From: Roseomonas haemaphysalidis
Lineage (GTDB): Bacteria; Pseudomonadota; Alphaproteobacteria; Acetobacterales; Acetobacteraceae
Direction of reading: 5' to 3'
Length of the DNA stretch: 64,000 bases
Assembly: GCF_017355405.1 (NCBI RefSeq)
Contig: NZ_CP061177.1
Span: forward strand, 2,091,001 to 2,155,000
The first letter of the stretch is position 1. Each line of letters starts with the position of its first letter. Below the pieces are notes generated by a model. It had not been told where the DNA came from, did no database searches, and worked only from the letters and a program-made list of their open reading frames with translations. This document shows, in pieces, positions 17,096-26,238 of the stretch. Made by a program: the position numbers and the translations under genes.

Positions 17096-18262
17096 ATGAC
17101 CCAGTCCCCCGCGCCCCCGCACTCCGAGTCCCCGCCGGCCGATGCGGCGGCATTCCGGCACCAGAGCGTGTCCTTTCCGGACGGGCTGTCCCTGGATTGC
17201 GGCGCGGCCATCGCCCCGCTGACGGTGGCCTTCCGCACCTACGGCACGCTGGACGCGGCGCGCGGCAACGCGGTGCTGGTATGCCATGCCATGACGGGCG
17301 ACCAGTACGTGGCCGAAAGCCACCCGGTCACCGGCAAGCCCGGCTGGTGGGAAGCGGTGGTCGGACCCGGCAAGCCGGTCGACACGGACCGCTTCTTCGT
17401 GATCTGCGCCAACGTGCTGGGCGGCTGCATGGGCAGCACCGGCCCGCGCGAGGAGATGCCGGGGGAAGGCCGCCCCTATGGCACCGACTTCCCGTCCATC
17501 ACCATCCGCGACATGGTGCGCGCCCAGAAGCGCCTGGTGGACCACCTGGGCGTCCCGCGGCTGCTCGCCGTGATCGGCGGCTCCATGGGCGGCATGCAGG
17601 TGCTGGAATGGGCGGCGACCTTTCCCGAGATGGTGCATGCCGCGGCGCCCATCGCCACGGCGCCGCACCACAGCGCGCAGAACATCGCCTTTGACGAGGT
17701 CGGCCGCGCCGCTATCCATTCCGACCCGGACTGGAAGGGCGGGCGGTACTGGGAAGACGGGCGCATCCCGGCGCGGGGCCTGTCCGTGGCGCGCATGGTG
17801 GCGCACATCACCTACCTGTCGGAGCAGGCGCTGACCCGCAAGTTCGGCCGCCGGCTGCGCGGCGCCCCGGCGCTGACATTCCTGGAGGACGTGTTCGAGG
17901 TGGAAAGCTACCTGCGCCACCAGGGCAGCACCTTCGTCAACCGCTTCGACGCCAACAGCTACCTGACCATCACCCGCGCGATGGACTTCTTCGACCTGGC
18001 GGCGGAGCACGATGGCAACCTGGCCGCCGCCTTCCGTGGCACGCCCACGCGGTTCTTCGTGGCGTCCTTCGACAGCGACTGGCTGTTTCCCACCAGCGAA
18101 AGCCGCGCCCTGGTGCGGGCGCTGAACGCGGCGGCGGCCAACGTATCCTTCGTGGAGATCAAGTCGGACAAAGGGCACGACGCCTTTCTGCTGCACGAGC
18201 CCGAGTTCCATGCGGCGCTGGGCGGCTTTTTGCGCGGTGCGGCGGAGCGCGCCGGCTGCTGA
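17096..18262 (+). CDS. metX: Homoserine O-acetyltransferase
   Basis: This 388-residue alpha/beta hydrolase acetylates homoserine in methionine synthesis. The nucleophile elbow is [13 protein letters not shown] (near 161-173), with the [12 protein letters not shown] oxyanion region and the catalytic Asp and His near SDWLFP and [10 protein letters not shown] 40-residue variable N-terminal tail precedes HQSVSFPDG. metW normally follows metX directly; here a secreted protein gene lies between them. The upstream region (108 bp shared with chorismate mutase) shows no SAM riboswitch by eye. Confidence 0.95.
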   Translation: MTQSPAPPHSESPPADAAAFRHQSVSFPDGLSLDCGAAIAPLTVAFRTYGTLDAARGNAVLVCHAMTGDQYVAESHPVTGKPGWWEAVVGPGKPVDTDRFFVICANVLGGCMGSTGPREEMPGEGRPYGTDFPSITIRDMVRAQKRLVDHLGVPRLLAVIGGSMGGMQVLEWAATFPEMVHAAAPIATAPHHSAQNIAFDEVGRAAIHSDPDWKGGRYWEDGRIPARGLSVARMVAHITYLSEQALTRKFGRRLRGAPALTFLEDVFEVESYLRHQGSTFVNRFDANSYLTITRAMDFFDLAAEHDGNLAAAFRGTPTRFFVASFDSDWLFPTSESRALVRALNAAAANVSFVEIKSDKGHDAFLLHEPEFHAALGGFLRGAAERAGC

Positions 18263-18411
18263 TGCAAGGGCGCCGCGTTGCATGTGACCCATGCGCAGGG
18301 CGAAACGTTTTTTCGAAAACCAGACGATATGACATCGCGTTCATCGTTACAGGAATGCCGCCCCGGCCGGTCGCCGGCCCGGGCTTCGCTGATCATGAAT
18401 GGAGAATTCGC

Positions 18412-19020
18412 ATGTCCCTGCGCACCACGCTGGCCGCCGCCGCGGCCCTGATCGCCCTCGGCGCCGCTCCCGCCTTCGCCCAGGATGGCGGCGCCGGCGG
18501 CGACAGCAACATCAACAACTTCGTCCGCCAGTCGCCCAACGGCATGCAGCCGCAAAGCAACGGCGTGCCGGTGATCGTGGACAACCGCGATGGCCAGCCG
18601 GTGATCCGCTATCGCGGCGCGCAGCCGCGTGCCGAGGGCGTCGAGGACGGCCGCGTGCCCCGCATCGTCGACAACCGCGAAGGCCAGCCGGTGATCAGCT
18701 ATGGCGCCGACCGCGCGCTGAACCCGGTGCGTGGCGCGCGCCCGAGCCGCGCCGCCCGCCAGGCGGCGGCGCGTGCGCCGATGGCCACCGCGCCGGTGCT
18801 GAACCGTGCCCGCGCTGAACTGCAGCGCGGCCAGTTCGCCGCCGCCGCCGCCAACCTGGAGGTGGTCGAGACCCGCATGCTGAACCAGAGCGGCGGCGCC
18901 GGCGACAATGCGGCGCTGCGCAGCGTGAGCGAGGCCCGCGCCGCCGCCAGCCGCCGTGACCGCGCGGGCGCCATGCGCGCGCTGGATGCCGCCTCCTCGC
19001 ACATGAGCCGCGCGAGCTGA
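18412..19020 (+). CDS. Secreted hypothetical protein with internal repeat
   Basis: This 202-residue protein has a signal peptide (cleavage after AFAQ near 24). A duplicated segment follows: PVIVDNRDGQPVIRY and PRIVDNREGQPVISY. The C-terminal 80 residues are alanine- and arginine-rich helices (ARAELQRGQFAAAAANLEVVETR) resembling a repeat-like helical hairpin. GGAG precedes the ATG by 7 bp. It is inserted between metX and metW and has its own strong hairpin terminator. No family is recognised; it is periplasmic by prediction. Confidence 0.82.
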   Translation: MSLRTTLAAAAALIALGAAPAFAQDGGAGGDSNINNFVRQSPNGMQPQSNGVPVIVDNRDGQPVIRYRGAQPRAEGVEDGRVPRIVDNREGQPVISYGADRALNPVRGARPSRAARQAAARAPMATAPVLNRARAELQRGQFAAAAANLEVVETRMLNQSGGAGDNAALRSVSEARAAASRRDRAGAMRALDAASSHMSRAS

Positions 19021-19042
19021 ACAGGCCGGCCGACTTCGCAGT

Positions 19043-19078
19043 GGAAAGGGGGCGGGCCGCAAGGTCCGCCCCCTTTCC
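19043..19078 (+). terminator. Strong 16-bp hairpin terminator
   Basis: A near-perfect 16-bp stem (19043-19058 with 19063-19078, one G-T wobble) carries a GCAA tetraloop. It lies 22 bp after the secreted-protein gene and upstream of metW. There is only CGTT beyond it, so termination may be partial. Confidence 0.7.
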
Positions 19079-19153
19079 CGTTCCGGGGCCTCGCGGCCCG
19101 GGGCCGGGGCCGGTATAGGAAAGCCGCTTTCCCGTTTCCGGAACGAGGCGCCC

Positions 19154-19795
19154 TTGCCCGACACCGCCCCCATCCGCTTTGTCGCCAAGAACATGCGGCT
19201 CGACCTGCGGCTGATCGCCGAGATGATCCCGCCTGGCGCCAAGGTGCTGGACATCGGCTGCGGCGACGGCGCCCTGCTGGACCACCTGACGCGTGAAAAG
19301 CATGCCGATGCCCGCGGCATCGAGATCGACATGGCGCAGGCCACGGCCGCCGTGGCGCAGGGTCTGGCGGTGATCCATGGCGACGCGGACAACGACCTGG
19401 CCTTCTATCCGGACGGCGCCTTCGACTACGTGGTGCTGTCGCGCACCATCCACGCCGTCGAAAAACCGCGCGAGGTGCTGCGGCAGATGCTGCGCATTGG
19501 CCGCCACGCCATCGTGTCCTTTCCCAACTTTGGCCATTGGGAAGTGCGCATGAAGCTGCTGCTGACCGGCCGCATGCCGATGACCGATACCTGGGGGCGG
19601 CCCTGGCACGAGACGCCCAACATCCACCCCTGCACCATGCTCGACTTCTTCGATCTGTGCGCGGCCGATGGATACACGGTGGAACGCTGGCTGGCGGTGG
19701 ACGAGCGCGGGCTCAAGGCGCCATGGCGGGAGTCCGTGCGCCTGGCCAACCTGTTCGGCGAGCAGGCGCTGTTCCAGCTGCGCCGGACGGACTAG
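19154..19795 (+). CDS. metW: Methionine biosynthesis protein MetW
   Basis: This 213-residue SAM-methyltransferase-fold protein partners MetX. Motif I is VLDIGCGDGALLDHL (near 31-45). Other markers are GIEID, YVVLSRTIHAVEKP, HAIVSFPNFGHWEVR and NIHPCTMLDFFDLC. A TTG start at 19154 is used, since no ATG or GTG occurs earlier in frame near it. It is separated from metX by the secreted-protein gene and its terminator, so MetX and MetW may not be coordinately expressed here. Confidence 0.93.
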   Translation: MPDTAPIRFVAKNMRLDLRLIAEMIPPGAKVLDIGCGDGALLDHLTREKHADARGIEIDMAQATAAVAQGLAVIHGDADNDLAFYPDGAFDYVVLSRTIHAVEKPREVLRQMLRIGRHAIVSFPNFGHWEVRMKLLLTGRMPMTDTWGRPWHETPNIHPCTMLDFFDLCAADGYTVERWLAVDERGLKAPWRESVRLANLFGEQALFQLRRTD

Positions 19796-19802
19796 CCGGC
19801 GA

Positions 19803-19991
19803 TCAGGCCGCCATCTTGCGGGCGGCGCCGTCGCGCAGCAGCGCCTGCACCGCCTCGGCCACCTTGTCCGCCGCATCCTCGGCGCCCAGCTCCTGGCAGC
19901 ACCGCTCGGCATGGCCCAGCAGGCGCAGCACGGAGGAAAGGTCGCGTCGGGCCTGCTCGGTCCAGAGGACCGCGGCGATCGGGGTGTCCAT
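19803..19991 (-). CDS. Small helical hypothetical protein (62 aa), paralogue A
   Basis: This 62-residue acidic/helical protein starts MDTPIAAVLWTEQ. It contains SVLRLLGHAERCCQELGAEDAADKVAEAVQALL, which splits as two amphipathic halves (LRLLGHAERCCQELG, AEDAADKVAEAVQALL). The start could also be GTG 20000. A second gene of the same design lies 90 bp away. No function is known; the shape suggests a small helical-hairpin oligomer. Confidence 0.65.
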   Translation of the reverse strand: MDTPIAAVLWTEQARRDLSSVLRLLGHAERCCQELGAEDAADKVAEAVQALLRDGAARKMAA

Positions 19992-20077
19992 GAGGTTCAC
20001 CAGGGGCTGGGTGCTGCCGGGGATTCGGTGGCCGGCGCTTAAAGCATCCTTGCCGGCAGGGCCACAGAATTCCGCGC

Positions 20078-20284
20078 TCAGGCCTCGCCGCGGGTTTCCA
20101 CCATGGCCAGGCCCCAGTCCGGCTGCGGCGGGACGTCGATCAGCATGGCGGCATAGGCGATGTGCCGGGCGGCATCCTCCACCCCCAGGGCGCGCGCCTC
20201 GGCCTCCATGTAGCTGAGCATCCGGATCAGCGACGCCCGGTCAGACCGTTTTTCGTGGTCGGGGTGGCTTTGAAAGGCGCTCAT
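20078..20284 (-). CDS. Small helical hypothetical protein (68 aa), paralogue B
   Basis: This 68-residue protein starts MSAFQSHPDHEKRS and has the segment LIRMLSYMEAEARALGVEDAARHIAYAAMLI, sharing the spacing L..L...E.....LG.EDAA..IA.A..L with its neighbour at 19803-19991. It lies upstream of the divergent phaB gene. Similar small proteins with this LG-EDAA helical motif are found near other alphaproteobacterial genes; the role is unknown. Confidence 0.65.
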   Translation of the reverse strand: MSAFQSHPDHEKRSDRASLIRMLSYMEAEARALGVEDAARHIAYAAMLIDVPPQPDWGLAMVETRGEA

Positions 20285-20506
20285 GTTGCTTCGGGTCCCG
20301 GGCGGCCGATGGCAGGAACAGCATCATCACACAAGCGTGATGTATCTGATGCAAGAGAATTTCGGCAAGCGCAAACTTCGGCCGAGCGCGGTGCCGGGCC
20401 ATGGCCAAGGCGCGTGGCAGGCCATACCTTGCGACATGGGCGCCCAGGAATCACGCATCCCGGACGGTCGTGGCCCCTTAAAAGAACACGCAACGGAGGT
20501 TCCGCT

Positions 20507-21229
20507 ATGGCACGTTTGGCACTGGTCACCGGAGGACAGCGCGGCATCGGCGCCGCGATCAGCGAGGAGCTGCAGAAGGCCGGGCGCAGCGTGGTCGCGT
20601 CCTATGCCGGCAACGACGCGGCGGCGACGGCCTTCACGGAGCGGACCGGCATTCCGACGGTGAAGTTCGACGTGTCCGACTACGCGGCCTGCAAGGCGGC
20701 GGTGGCCAAGATCGAGGCCGAGCACGGGGTGATCGAGATCCTGGTCAACAATGCCGGCATCACCCGGGACGGCACCATGAAGCGCATGGACCGCGACATG
20801 TGGGACGCGGTGATCGATACCAACCTCGGCTCCTGCTTCAACCTCGCCAAGCTGGTGTGGGAGGGGATGACGGCGCGCAAGTTCGGCCGCATCGTCAACA
20901 TCGGCTCGATCAACGGGCAGGCCGGGCAGTACGGGCAGGTCAACTACGCCGCCGCCAAGTCCGGCATCCATGGCTTCACCAAGGCCCTGGCGCAGGAAGG
21001 CGCGCGCGCCGGCATCACCGTCAATGCCATCGCGCCCGGCTACGTGGATACGGAGATGGTGCGGGCGGTGCCGGACGACGTGCTGCAGAAGATCATCGCG
21101 CGCATCCCGGTCGGGCGGCTCGGCCATGCCGAGGACATCGCCCGCGGCGTCTGCTTTCTGACGGCCGACGATGCCAGCTTCATCACCGGATCGACGCTGT
21201 CGATCAACGGCGGGCAGCACATGTACTGA
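20507..21229 (+). CDS. phaB: Acetoacetyl-CoA reductase
   Basis: This 240-residue short-chain dehydrogenase reduces acetoacetyl-CoA to (R)-3-hydroxybutyryl-CoA for polyhydroxybutyrate synthesis, using NADPH. The cofactor motif GGQRGIGAAI is at residues 9-18. The catalytic Ser-Tyr-Lys are in NIGSINGQAGQYGQVNYAAAKSG. The PhaB-specific NNAGITRDGTMKRM and GITVNAIAPGYVDTEM regions are clear. GGAGG sits 7 bp before the ATG. phaA and phaC are not in this window. Confidence 0.95.
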   Translation: MARLALVTGGQRGIGAAISEELQKAGRSVVASYAGNDAAATAFTERTGIPTVKFDVSDYAACKAAVAKIEAEHGVIEILVNNAGITRDGTMKRMDRDMWDAVIDTNLGSCFNLAKLVWEGMTARKFGRIVNIGSINGQAGQYGQVNYAAAKSGIHGFTKALAQEGARAGITVNAIAPGYVDTEMVRAVPDDVLQKIIARIPVGRLGHAEDIARGVCFLTADDASFITGSTLSINGGQHMY

Positions 21230-21236
21230 CGCGGCA

Positions 21237-21261
21237 GCGCGGGCGGCCGGGCCGCCCGCGC
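21237..21261. terminator. Bidirectional hairpin between phaB and the holin-family gene
   Basis: A perfect 11-bp GC stem (21237-21247 with 21251-21261) and CGG loop lie 7 bp after phaB and 7 bp before the end of the opposing gene. It could serve both convergent genes. No T-tract is present. Confidence 0.55.
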
Positions 21262-21268
21262 ATCCGGT

Positions 21269-21631
21269 TCAGCGGTTGACGGCGGGGGTGGCGCGGTCCG
21301 CCAGCAGGCGGCTGGCCACCCAGGACACCAGCCACACGATGATCGCGCCCATAAAGGCATCCCAGAAGCTGGCGACGCGCATGCCGGGCATCACGCCGGC
21401 GGTGATGGCGAACATCAGCGCGTTGACCACCAGCGTGAACAACCCGAGTGTGAGGACGGTCAGCGGCAGCGACAGCAGCGCGATGACCGGGCGGATCAGC
21501 GCATTGACCACGCCGAACACGACGGCGGCGATCAGCAGGTTGATCGGTCCGGTGAAGCTGATGCCGTCGATCAGGTATTCCGCCAGCCAGAAGGCGACGG
21601 CGGTGATCAGCGTGCGTGCCAGGAAACCCAT
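21269..21631 (-). CDS. Phage holin family (YvlD/DUF360-like) membrane protein
   Basis: This 120-residue membrane protein has four hydrophobic segments and the family pattern TAVAFWLAEYLIDGISF, VVFGVVNALIRPVIALLSLPLTVLTLGLF (split here as VVFGVVNALIRP and LSLPLTVLTLGLF) and VNALMFAITAG. The family is named for phage holins but most members, like this one, are chromosomal envelope proteins of unknown function. There is no phage context here. Confidence 0.85.
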   Translation of the reverse strand: MGFLARTLITAVAFWLAEYLIDGISFTGPINLLIAAVVFGVVNALIRPVIALLSLPLTVLTLGLFTLVVNALMFAITAGVMPGMRVASFWDAFMGAIIVWLVSWVASRLLADRATPAVNR

Positions 21632-21661
21632 GGAAGAACTCCTTCTCTTGATGCCCGCTCA

Positions 21662-22564
21662 ATGCCCAAGCTTGCGGCAGGTTTCGGTGCGCGCATGAGC
21701 CGGCACGATATGCTCGGCGGTGTGGCATTGGTGCTATGGGCGTTTCTAGGCGTGCTGACCCGGCTGGCCGCCGGCATCCCGCCATTGCAGCTCACCGCCA
21801 TGGCCATGACGGTCGGCGGTGCCGCCGGGCTGGCGGTGGTGCTGGCGCGCGGCCAGGCATCGCGGCTGCGGCAGGGCGCGCTGGCCTGGGCGCATGGCGT
21901 GGGCGGGCTGGCCGGCTACCACGCGCTGTATTTCGCGGCACTGGCCCTGGCGCCGCCGGTGGAAGCCAACCTCCTCAACTACCTGTGGCCGTTGCTGATC
22001 GTGCTGCTGTCGGCCCCGGTGCTGGGCTTGGCGCTGGATGCGCGGCGCCTGTCCGGCGTCGTGCTGGGGCTGGCCGGCTGCGCGCTGCTGCTGGGCGGCG
22101 GTGCCGGCTTCGCGCCCGCCGCCTGGCCCGGCTTTCTGTGCGCCGCGGCGGCGGCCCTGGTGTGGGCCCTGTATTCGGTCACGGCGCGGCGGCTGGCCGG
22201 CGTGCCGACCGAGGCCGTGGCGGGCTTCTGCCTGGGGGCGGCCTTGTTGTCCGGCGTGTTGCACGCCCTGACGGAAACCACGGTTGTGCCCGATGCACGG
22301 CAGGCCGTGGCGGTGCTGCTGATGGGGCTGGGTCCGCTGGGGGCCGCGTTCTTTTTATGGGATGCCGGCATGAAGCGCGGCGACCCGCGCCTGTTGGGCA
22401 CCCTGGCCTATGCGACGCCGGTGGCCTCCACCGCGCTGCTGCTGGCGGCGGGGGAAGGGCAGGCGGGCTGGCGGGTGCTGGCCGCCGCGGCACTGGTCGC
22501 CGGGGGCGGGCTGCTGGCCGCGATGGGGCGTGGCGGCAAGCCGGCAAAGGCGGCGCGCCTGTGA
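21662..22564 (+). CDS. EamA/DMT family transporter, YddG-like
   Basis: This 300-residue protein has about 10 transmembrane helices in two EamA halves. The layout (LVLWAFLGVLTRLAAGIPPL at the first helix, GYHALYFAALALAPPVEANLLNYLWPLL in the middle, split as GYHALYFAALALAP and EANLLNYLWPLL) resembles the aromatic amino acid exporter YddG. The start is either 21662 or ATG 21695 (MSRHDML). Substrate is not certain. It lies before the oxidase cluster, convergent with it. Confidence 0.85.
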   Translation: MPKLAAGFGARMSRHDMLGGVALVLWAFLGVLTRLAAGIPPLQLTAMAMTVGGAAGLAVVLARGQASRLRQGALAWAHGVGGLAGYHALYFAALALAPPVEANLLNYLWPLLIVLLSAPVLGLALDARRLSGVVLGLAGCALLLGGGAGFAPAAWPGFLCAAAAALVWALYSVTARRLAGVPTEAVAGFCLGAALLSGVLHALTETTVVPDARQAVAVLLMGLGPLGAAFFLWDAGMKRGDPRLLGTLAYATPVASTALLLAAGEGQAGWRVLAAAALVAGGGLLAAMGRGGKPAKAARL

Positions 22565-22574
22565 GCGTCTTCGC

Positions 22575-22934
22575 CTACAGGCAGGTGGAAAGCGCCAGCA
22601 CGGGCGCGTAGTTCACCAGGGTCGCCACCAGGGCCACGACGCTGGCGTAAAGCGCCGCGCGGGCCAGGAGGCCGTCCGGCCGCCGCCCCACCCGGCGGGC
22701 ATGGCGCCGGCACCACACAATGATCCCCAGCAGCGCCAGCACGTGCAGGACCCAGATGCCGAGCAACACGCCGCGTTGCAGGCTGAGCGGGCCGAGCCGC
22801 ATGCCGTCCCACCCGAAGGCGCAGCCGACCGACAGGGCGGCATACAACCACAGAAACGCCGATCCCCAGACACACAGGCCGGCGCAAAGCAGCAGCAGCG
22901 GCGGGGCACCCTGCCGGGCGGCGGCGGTGGTCAT
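22575..22934 (-). CDS. Oxidase-cluster membrane protein of unknown function
   Basis: This 119-residue protein has three likely transmembrane helices (LLLLCAGLCVWGSAFLW, GVLLGIWVLHVLALLGIIVW, LLARAALYASVVALVATLVN). Its ATG overlaps the stop of the fused oxidase subunit I-III (ATGA, 22931-22934), so it is coupled to it. The charged loop CRRHARRVGRRPDG is positive. It may be a small accessory subunit of this oxidase; no family is recognised. Confidence 0.7.
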   Translation of the reverse strand: MTTAAARQGAPPLLLLCAGLCVWGSAFLWLYAALSVGCAFGWDGMRLGPLSLQRGVLLGIWVLHVLALLGIIVWCRRHARRVGRRPDGLLARAALYASVVALVATLVNYAPVLALSTCL

Positions 22935-25462
22935 GGCGTCGCCAGCCCGCGCATCGGCACCAGCCAGGGCAGGGCCAGAAGAAAGCCCAAAGCCAGCAGC
23001 GTCGTCGCGGCCGTGTAGTCGTGCCACAGCGTGCCGGTGCGAAGGTCGGCCGAGCGGCGCGGCGACACAAAGCCCGCCATGCAGCGCCAAGCCGCCAGCC
23101 CCGCCAGGATGCCGCCCACCGTGGCATGCAGCGCGGCATAGGCCAGGAAAGCTGCGGTGACGGCGAGGTAGGCATGGCCGCTCGGCGTGGGCACCTGGAA
23201 CAGCATCAGCCAAAGGGCCGCCAGGGCGGCCAGAACCTGGCAAGCCGCGACGCCGAGCTGCAGCAGCGCCGCCCGCCGCACCGAACCCCGCAACGCCATC
23301 AGCGAGCCGCGCGCCAGGGCGGCCGCGGCGGCGCACAGCAGCCCTGGTGCGGCCGCCGCGGCCAACGGCAGCGCGACCACCGCGGGCGGCGGCCATCCCG
23401 GGGCCACCAGCCACAGAAACAGCGCGCCGAAGACCAGCGAGGCAAAGGCCGTGCCGTCCGCCACCAGCAGCAGCGCCACGCCCCACCAGGATGCCGGGCA
23501 CGGTACCTCGGAATGCAGCGGCAGGCGCAGGCCGAGTCCGGCCTCCAGCAGGCCGTGGTCGCGCGTTTGGCCGGCCGTGCGGTGCCAGCGCAACAGGACG
23601 CCGACCACCAGGAGCAGCGTCAGCGGCGTCGCCCAGTACAGCTTGAACAGCAGCGTCAGCACCGTGGCACCGATGGCCAGCGCGGTCCACAGCGGCAGAA
23701 AGGTCGGGCGCGGCAGGATGGCGATGTGCTCGGGCTCGCCGGTCGCCATCTCCACCGCCATGATCTCCTGCCAGCCGTGGCGCGGCGTGGCGAGAAAGCC
23801 TTCGCCGCGTTCCAGCGCCTCGGCCAGCCCGGGTGCGTCGCGCAAGGGCGCGCGGCCCGACACACGGGGCAGCGAGGCGAAGGCATAGGATGGCGGCGGG
23901 ATCGGCACCGCCCATTCCAGCGTTTCCGCCTGCCAGGGATCAGCGGGCGAGCGGCGGCCGAAGCGGAACTGCAGGAGCATGTCGGCCGCGAACAGCGCGA
24001 AGCCCGCCGTCATCACGAAGCCGCCGATGGAGGAAACGAGGTTCGGCAGTTCCCACCCCAGTCCCTCGGGCACCATGGCCCAGCGGCGCGGCATGCCGAG
24101 CAGGCCGGTCAGGTGCATGATGAAGAAGGTCATGTTGAAGCCGACGAAGATCAGCCAGAAGGCCAGCGTGCCAACGCCGTAGAGCGGCTGGCGGCCGGTG
24201 ACCAGCGGCAGGTAGTAGTAGGCCGCCGCGAGCATGGGGAAGATGAAGCCGCCGACCAGCACGTAGTGCATGTGCGCGACCACGAAGTGCGTGTCGTGGG
24301 CCTGCCAGTCGAAGGGTACGATGGCCAGCATCACCCCCGTGAGCCCGCCGCAGACAAAGACGAAGAAGAAGCCGAGGAGGTAGAGCATCGGCACGCTCAT
24401 GCGCGGGCGGCCGGCCATCATGGTGCCGATCCAGAGAAAGATCTGCACGCCCGTCGGCACCGCCACCAGCACGCTGGCCGCCGAGAAGAAGGCCTGCGCC
24501 AGATGCGGGATGCCCACGGTGAACATGTGGTGCACCCACAGCCCGAAGGACAGGAACCCCATGGTGGCGACCGCGACCACGATCCAGGCGTAGCCGATCA
24601 TGGCGTGGCGCACGAGCACGGGCAGCATGGTGGAGATCAGCCCCGCCGCCGGCAGGAAGATGATGTAGACCTCCGGGTGGCCGAACAGCCAGAACAGGTG
24701 CTGCCACAGGAGCGGGTCGCCACCGCGCGTCGGGTCGAAAAAGGGCAGGTCCAGCGCGCGTTCCGCTTCCAGCAGCACGGAGCCGAGGATCAGCGGCGGG
24801 AAGCCCACCAGCATCATGCCGGCGGTGACCAGGATGTACCACGCGAACAGCGGCATGCGCGCCAGGCTCATGCCCGGCGCACGGAACTTCAGGATGGATA
24901 CCACCAGCTCCACCGCCGCCGCGACCGCCGAGATTTCCACGAAGGTCACGCCCAGCAGCCAGACATCCGCGTTGATGCCCGGCGAATAGCGGCCCGAGGA
25001 CAGCGGCGTGTACATGAACCAGCCGCCGTTGGGCGCATACCCCGCCAGCAGCGCCAGGATCAGGATGGAGCCACCGAACACGTAGCACCAGAAGCCCAGC
25101 GCGGTGAGGCGCGGAAAGGCGAAGTCCCGCGTGCCCAGCATCTTGGGCAGAAAGAAGATCGCCACGCCCTCGAACATCGGGATGGCGAACAGGAACATCA
25201 TCACCGTGCCATGCATGGTGAAGATCTGGTTGTAGACGTCGGGACCCACGAAGGCGCTGCCGGGGGAGGCGAGCTGCGCGCGGATCAGCATGGCCAGCGC
25301 GCCGCCGATGGCGAAGAACAGAAAGGCGGTGACGATGAAGCGCCGCCCCAGCACGGTGTGGTTGACGGCCGCGAGCCGCCCCCACCCCGGCGGCGTGGAC
25401 CAGATGCGCTCCAGCTCCCGCGCCGCTTCCGTGCGCGCCGGCAACTGCTCGGGCGGGCTCAT
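22931..25462 (-). CDS. ctaD: Cytochrome c oxidase subunit I-III fusion
   Basis: This 843-residue protein fuses the haem-copper subunit I with subunit III. Residues 1-540 are subunit I: FTMHGTVMMF with a haem a ligand His, WLFGHPEVYIIFLP with the CuB His cross-linked to Tyr and the proton-channel Glu, GLWVHHMFTVG, and HFVVAHMHYVLVGG. These are A1-type features. The remainder (from about 600) holds the helices of subunit III, which is shorter than usual. Subunit II is encoded just upstream with a 4-bp ATGA overlap. Fused I-III chains are known in caa3-type oxidases. Confidence 0.95.
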   Translation of the reverse strand: MSPPEQLPARTEAARELERIWSTPPGWGRLAAVNHTVLGRRFIVTAFLFFAIGGALAMLIRAQLASPGSAFVGPDVYNQIFTMHGTVMMFLFAIPMFEGVAIFFLPKMLGTRDFAFPRLTALGFWCYVFGGSILILALLAGYAPNGGWFMYTPLSSGRYSPGINADVWLLGVTFVEISAVAAAVELVVSILKFRAPGMSLARMPLFAWYILVTAGMMLVGFPPLILGSVLLEAERALDLPFFDPTRGGDPLLWQHLFWLFGHPEVYIIFLPAAGLISTMLPVLVRHAMIGYAWIVVAVATMGFLSFGLWVHHMFTVGIPHLAQAFFSAASVLVAVPTGVQIFLWIGTMMAGRPRMSVPMLYLLGFFFVFVCGGLTGVMLAIVPFDWQAHDTHFVVAHMHYVLVGGFIFPMLAAAYYYLPLVTGRQPLYGVGTLAFWLIFVGFNMTFFIMHLTGLLGMPRRWAMVPEGLGWELPNLVSSIGGFVMTAGFALFAADMLLQFRFGRRSPADPWQAETLEWAVPIPPPSYAFASLPRVSGRAPLRDAPGLAEALERGEGFLATPRHGWQEIMAVEMATGEPEHIAILPRPTFLPLWTALAIGATVLTLLFKLYWATPLTLLLVVGVLLRWHRTAGQTRDHGLLEAGLGLRLPLHSEVPCPASWWGVALLLVADGTAFASLVFGALFLWLVAPGWPPPAVVALPLAAAAAPGLLCAAAAALARGSLMALRGSVRRAALLQLGVAACQVLAALAALWLMLFQVPTPSGHAYLAVTAAFLAYAALHATVGGILAGLAAWRCMAGFVSPRRSADLRTGTLWHDYTAATTLLALGFLLALPWLVPMRGLATP

Positions 25463-26238
25463 GGCGTGTTCCCTTCCGCCGCCGCGGCGAGCGCCGGGCC
25501 GAAGGCGGCGGCGTCATGCGCCTGCACCGCGAAGGCCATGGTGGTGTGGCCCGTGCCACAGAATTCCGCGCAAACGCCGCCGTAGTGGCCCGGTTGGTCG
25601 GCCTGCAGGCGGATGACGTTCACATGGCCGGGGATGGCGTCGATCTTGCCGCCCAGTCGCGGCACCCAGAAGGAATGGATCACGTCGGTGCCGACCACCC
25701 GCACGTCCACCGGCCGGCCGGCCGGCAGGTGCAGCACGTCGTCCGTCCGCAGGCCGCCGGGGTAGCGGAAGGTCCAGTGCCATTGGCGGGGCACCGCTTC
25801 CACCACATAGGCGCCGGAGCCGGGGCGGGGCAGCAGCCGCTCGCCCGTCAGCAGGGCGAAGACCAGCAGCGCGCCCAGCACCACCGCCGGCAGCGCCAGT
25901 CCCCCCCACACCAGCCAGAAGCGCGGCGCGATGTCGTGCCCCAGGCCAGGCCGCAGGAACGCCAGGGCGACCAGCCCCAGCACGCCGGCGAAGATCGCCG
26001 CCGCCCCGCCCAGCATCACCCACCACAGCAGTGCCGTGGAGGCGGCGGCGGGACCCGCGGGCGACAGGGTCGAAAGGTCGCCGGTGCAGCCACACAGCCC
26101 CAGCGCCGTTGCAACCGTGCAGAGGGCGCGCCCGCGCCGCGCCAGGGAGGCCGCATGAAGACCAGCAACGACCCCAGTCCCGTGATCCGCCGGGTGGCGG
26201 AGCAGGATGTCAGCTCCGCGGTGGCCATCGCCGGGCAC
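25459..26238 (-). CDS. ctaC: Cytochrome c oxidase subunit II (lipoprotein)
   Basis: This protein has the CuA site: IHSFWVPRLGGK with a ligand His, and VCAEFCGTGHTTM with two Cys, His and Met. A lipobox-like LGLCGC precedes two membrane helices, so it is probably a lipoprotein. The start is doubtful. The only nearby ATG/GTG/TTG codons in frame are GTG 26238 or GTG 26247, giving an odd 40-residue leader before the signal peptide and running into the divergent DUF2231 gene. A non-standard CTG at 26145 would give a better-sized protein. There is no c-type haem domain. Confidence 0.88.
   Translation of the reverse strand: MPGDGHRGADILLRHPADHGTGVVAGLHAASLARRGRALCTVATALGLCGCTGDLSTLSPAGPAAASTALLWWVMLGGAAAIFAGVLGLVALAFLRPGLGHDIAPRFWLVWGGLALPAVVLGALLVFALLTGERLLPRPGSGAYVVEAVPRQWHWTFRYPGGLRTDDVLHLPAGRPVDVRVVGTDVIHSFWVPRLGGKIDAIPGHVNVIRLQADQPGHYGGVCAEFCGTGHTTMAFAVQAHDAAAFGPALAAAAEGNTP

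Noticed and set aside
21269..21631. Holin-family gene as a sign of prophage
   Set aside because: No integrase, terminase, tail or lysis genes are near, and the family is mostly chromosomal membrane proteins.
23021..25585. 854-codon plus-strand frame opposite the oxidase subunit I-III gene
   Set aside because: The product is Arg/Gln/His/Gly-rich with no domains, as expected for antisense of a hydrophobic membrane protein.
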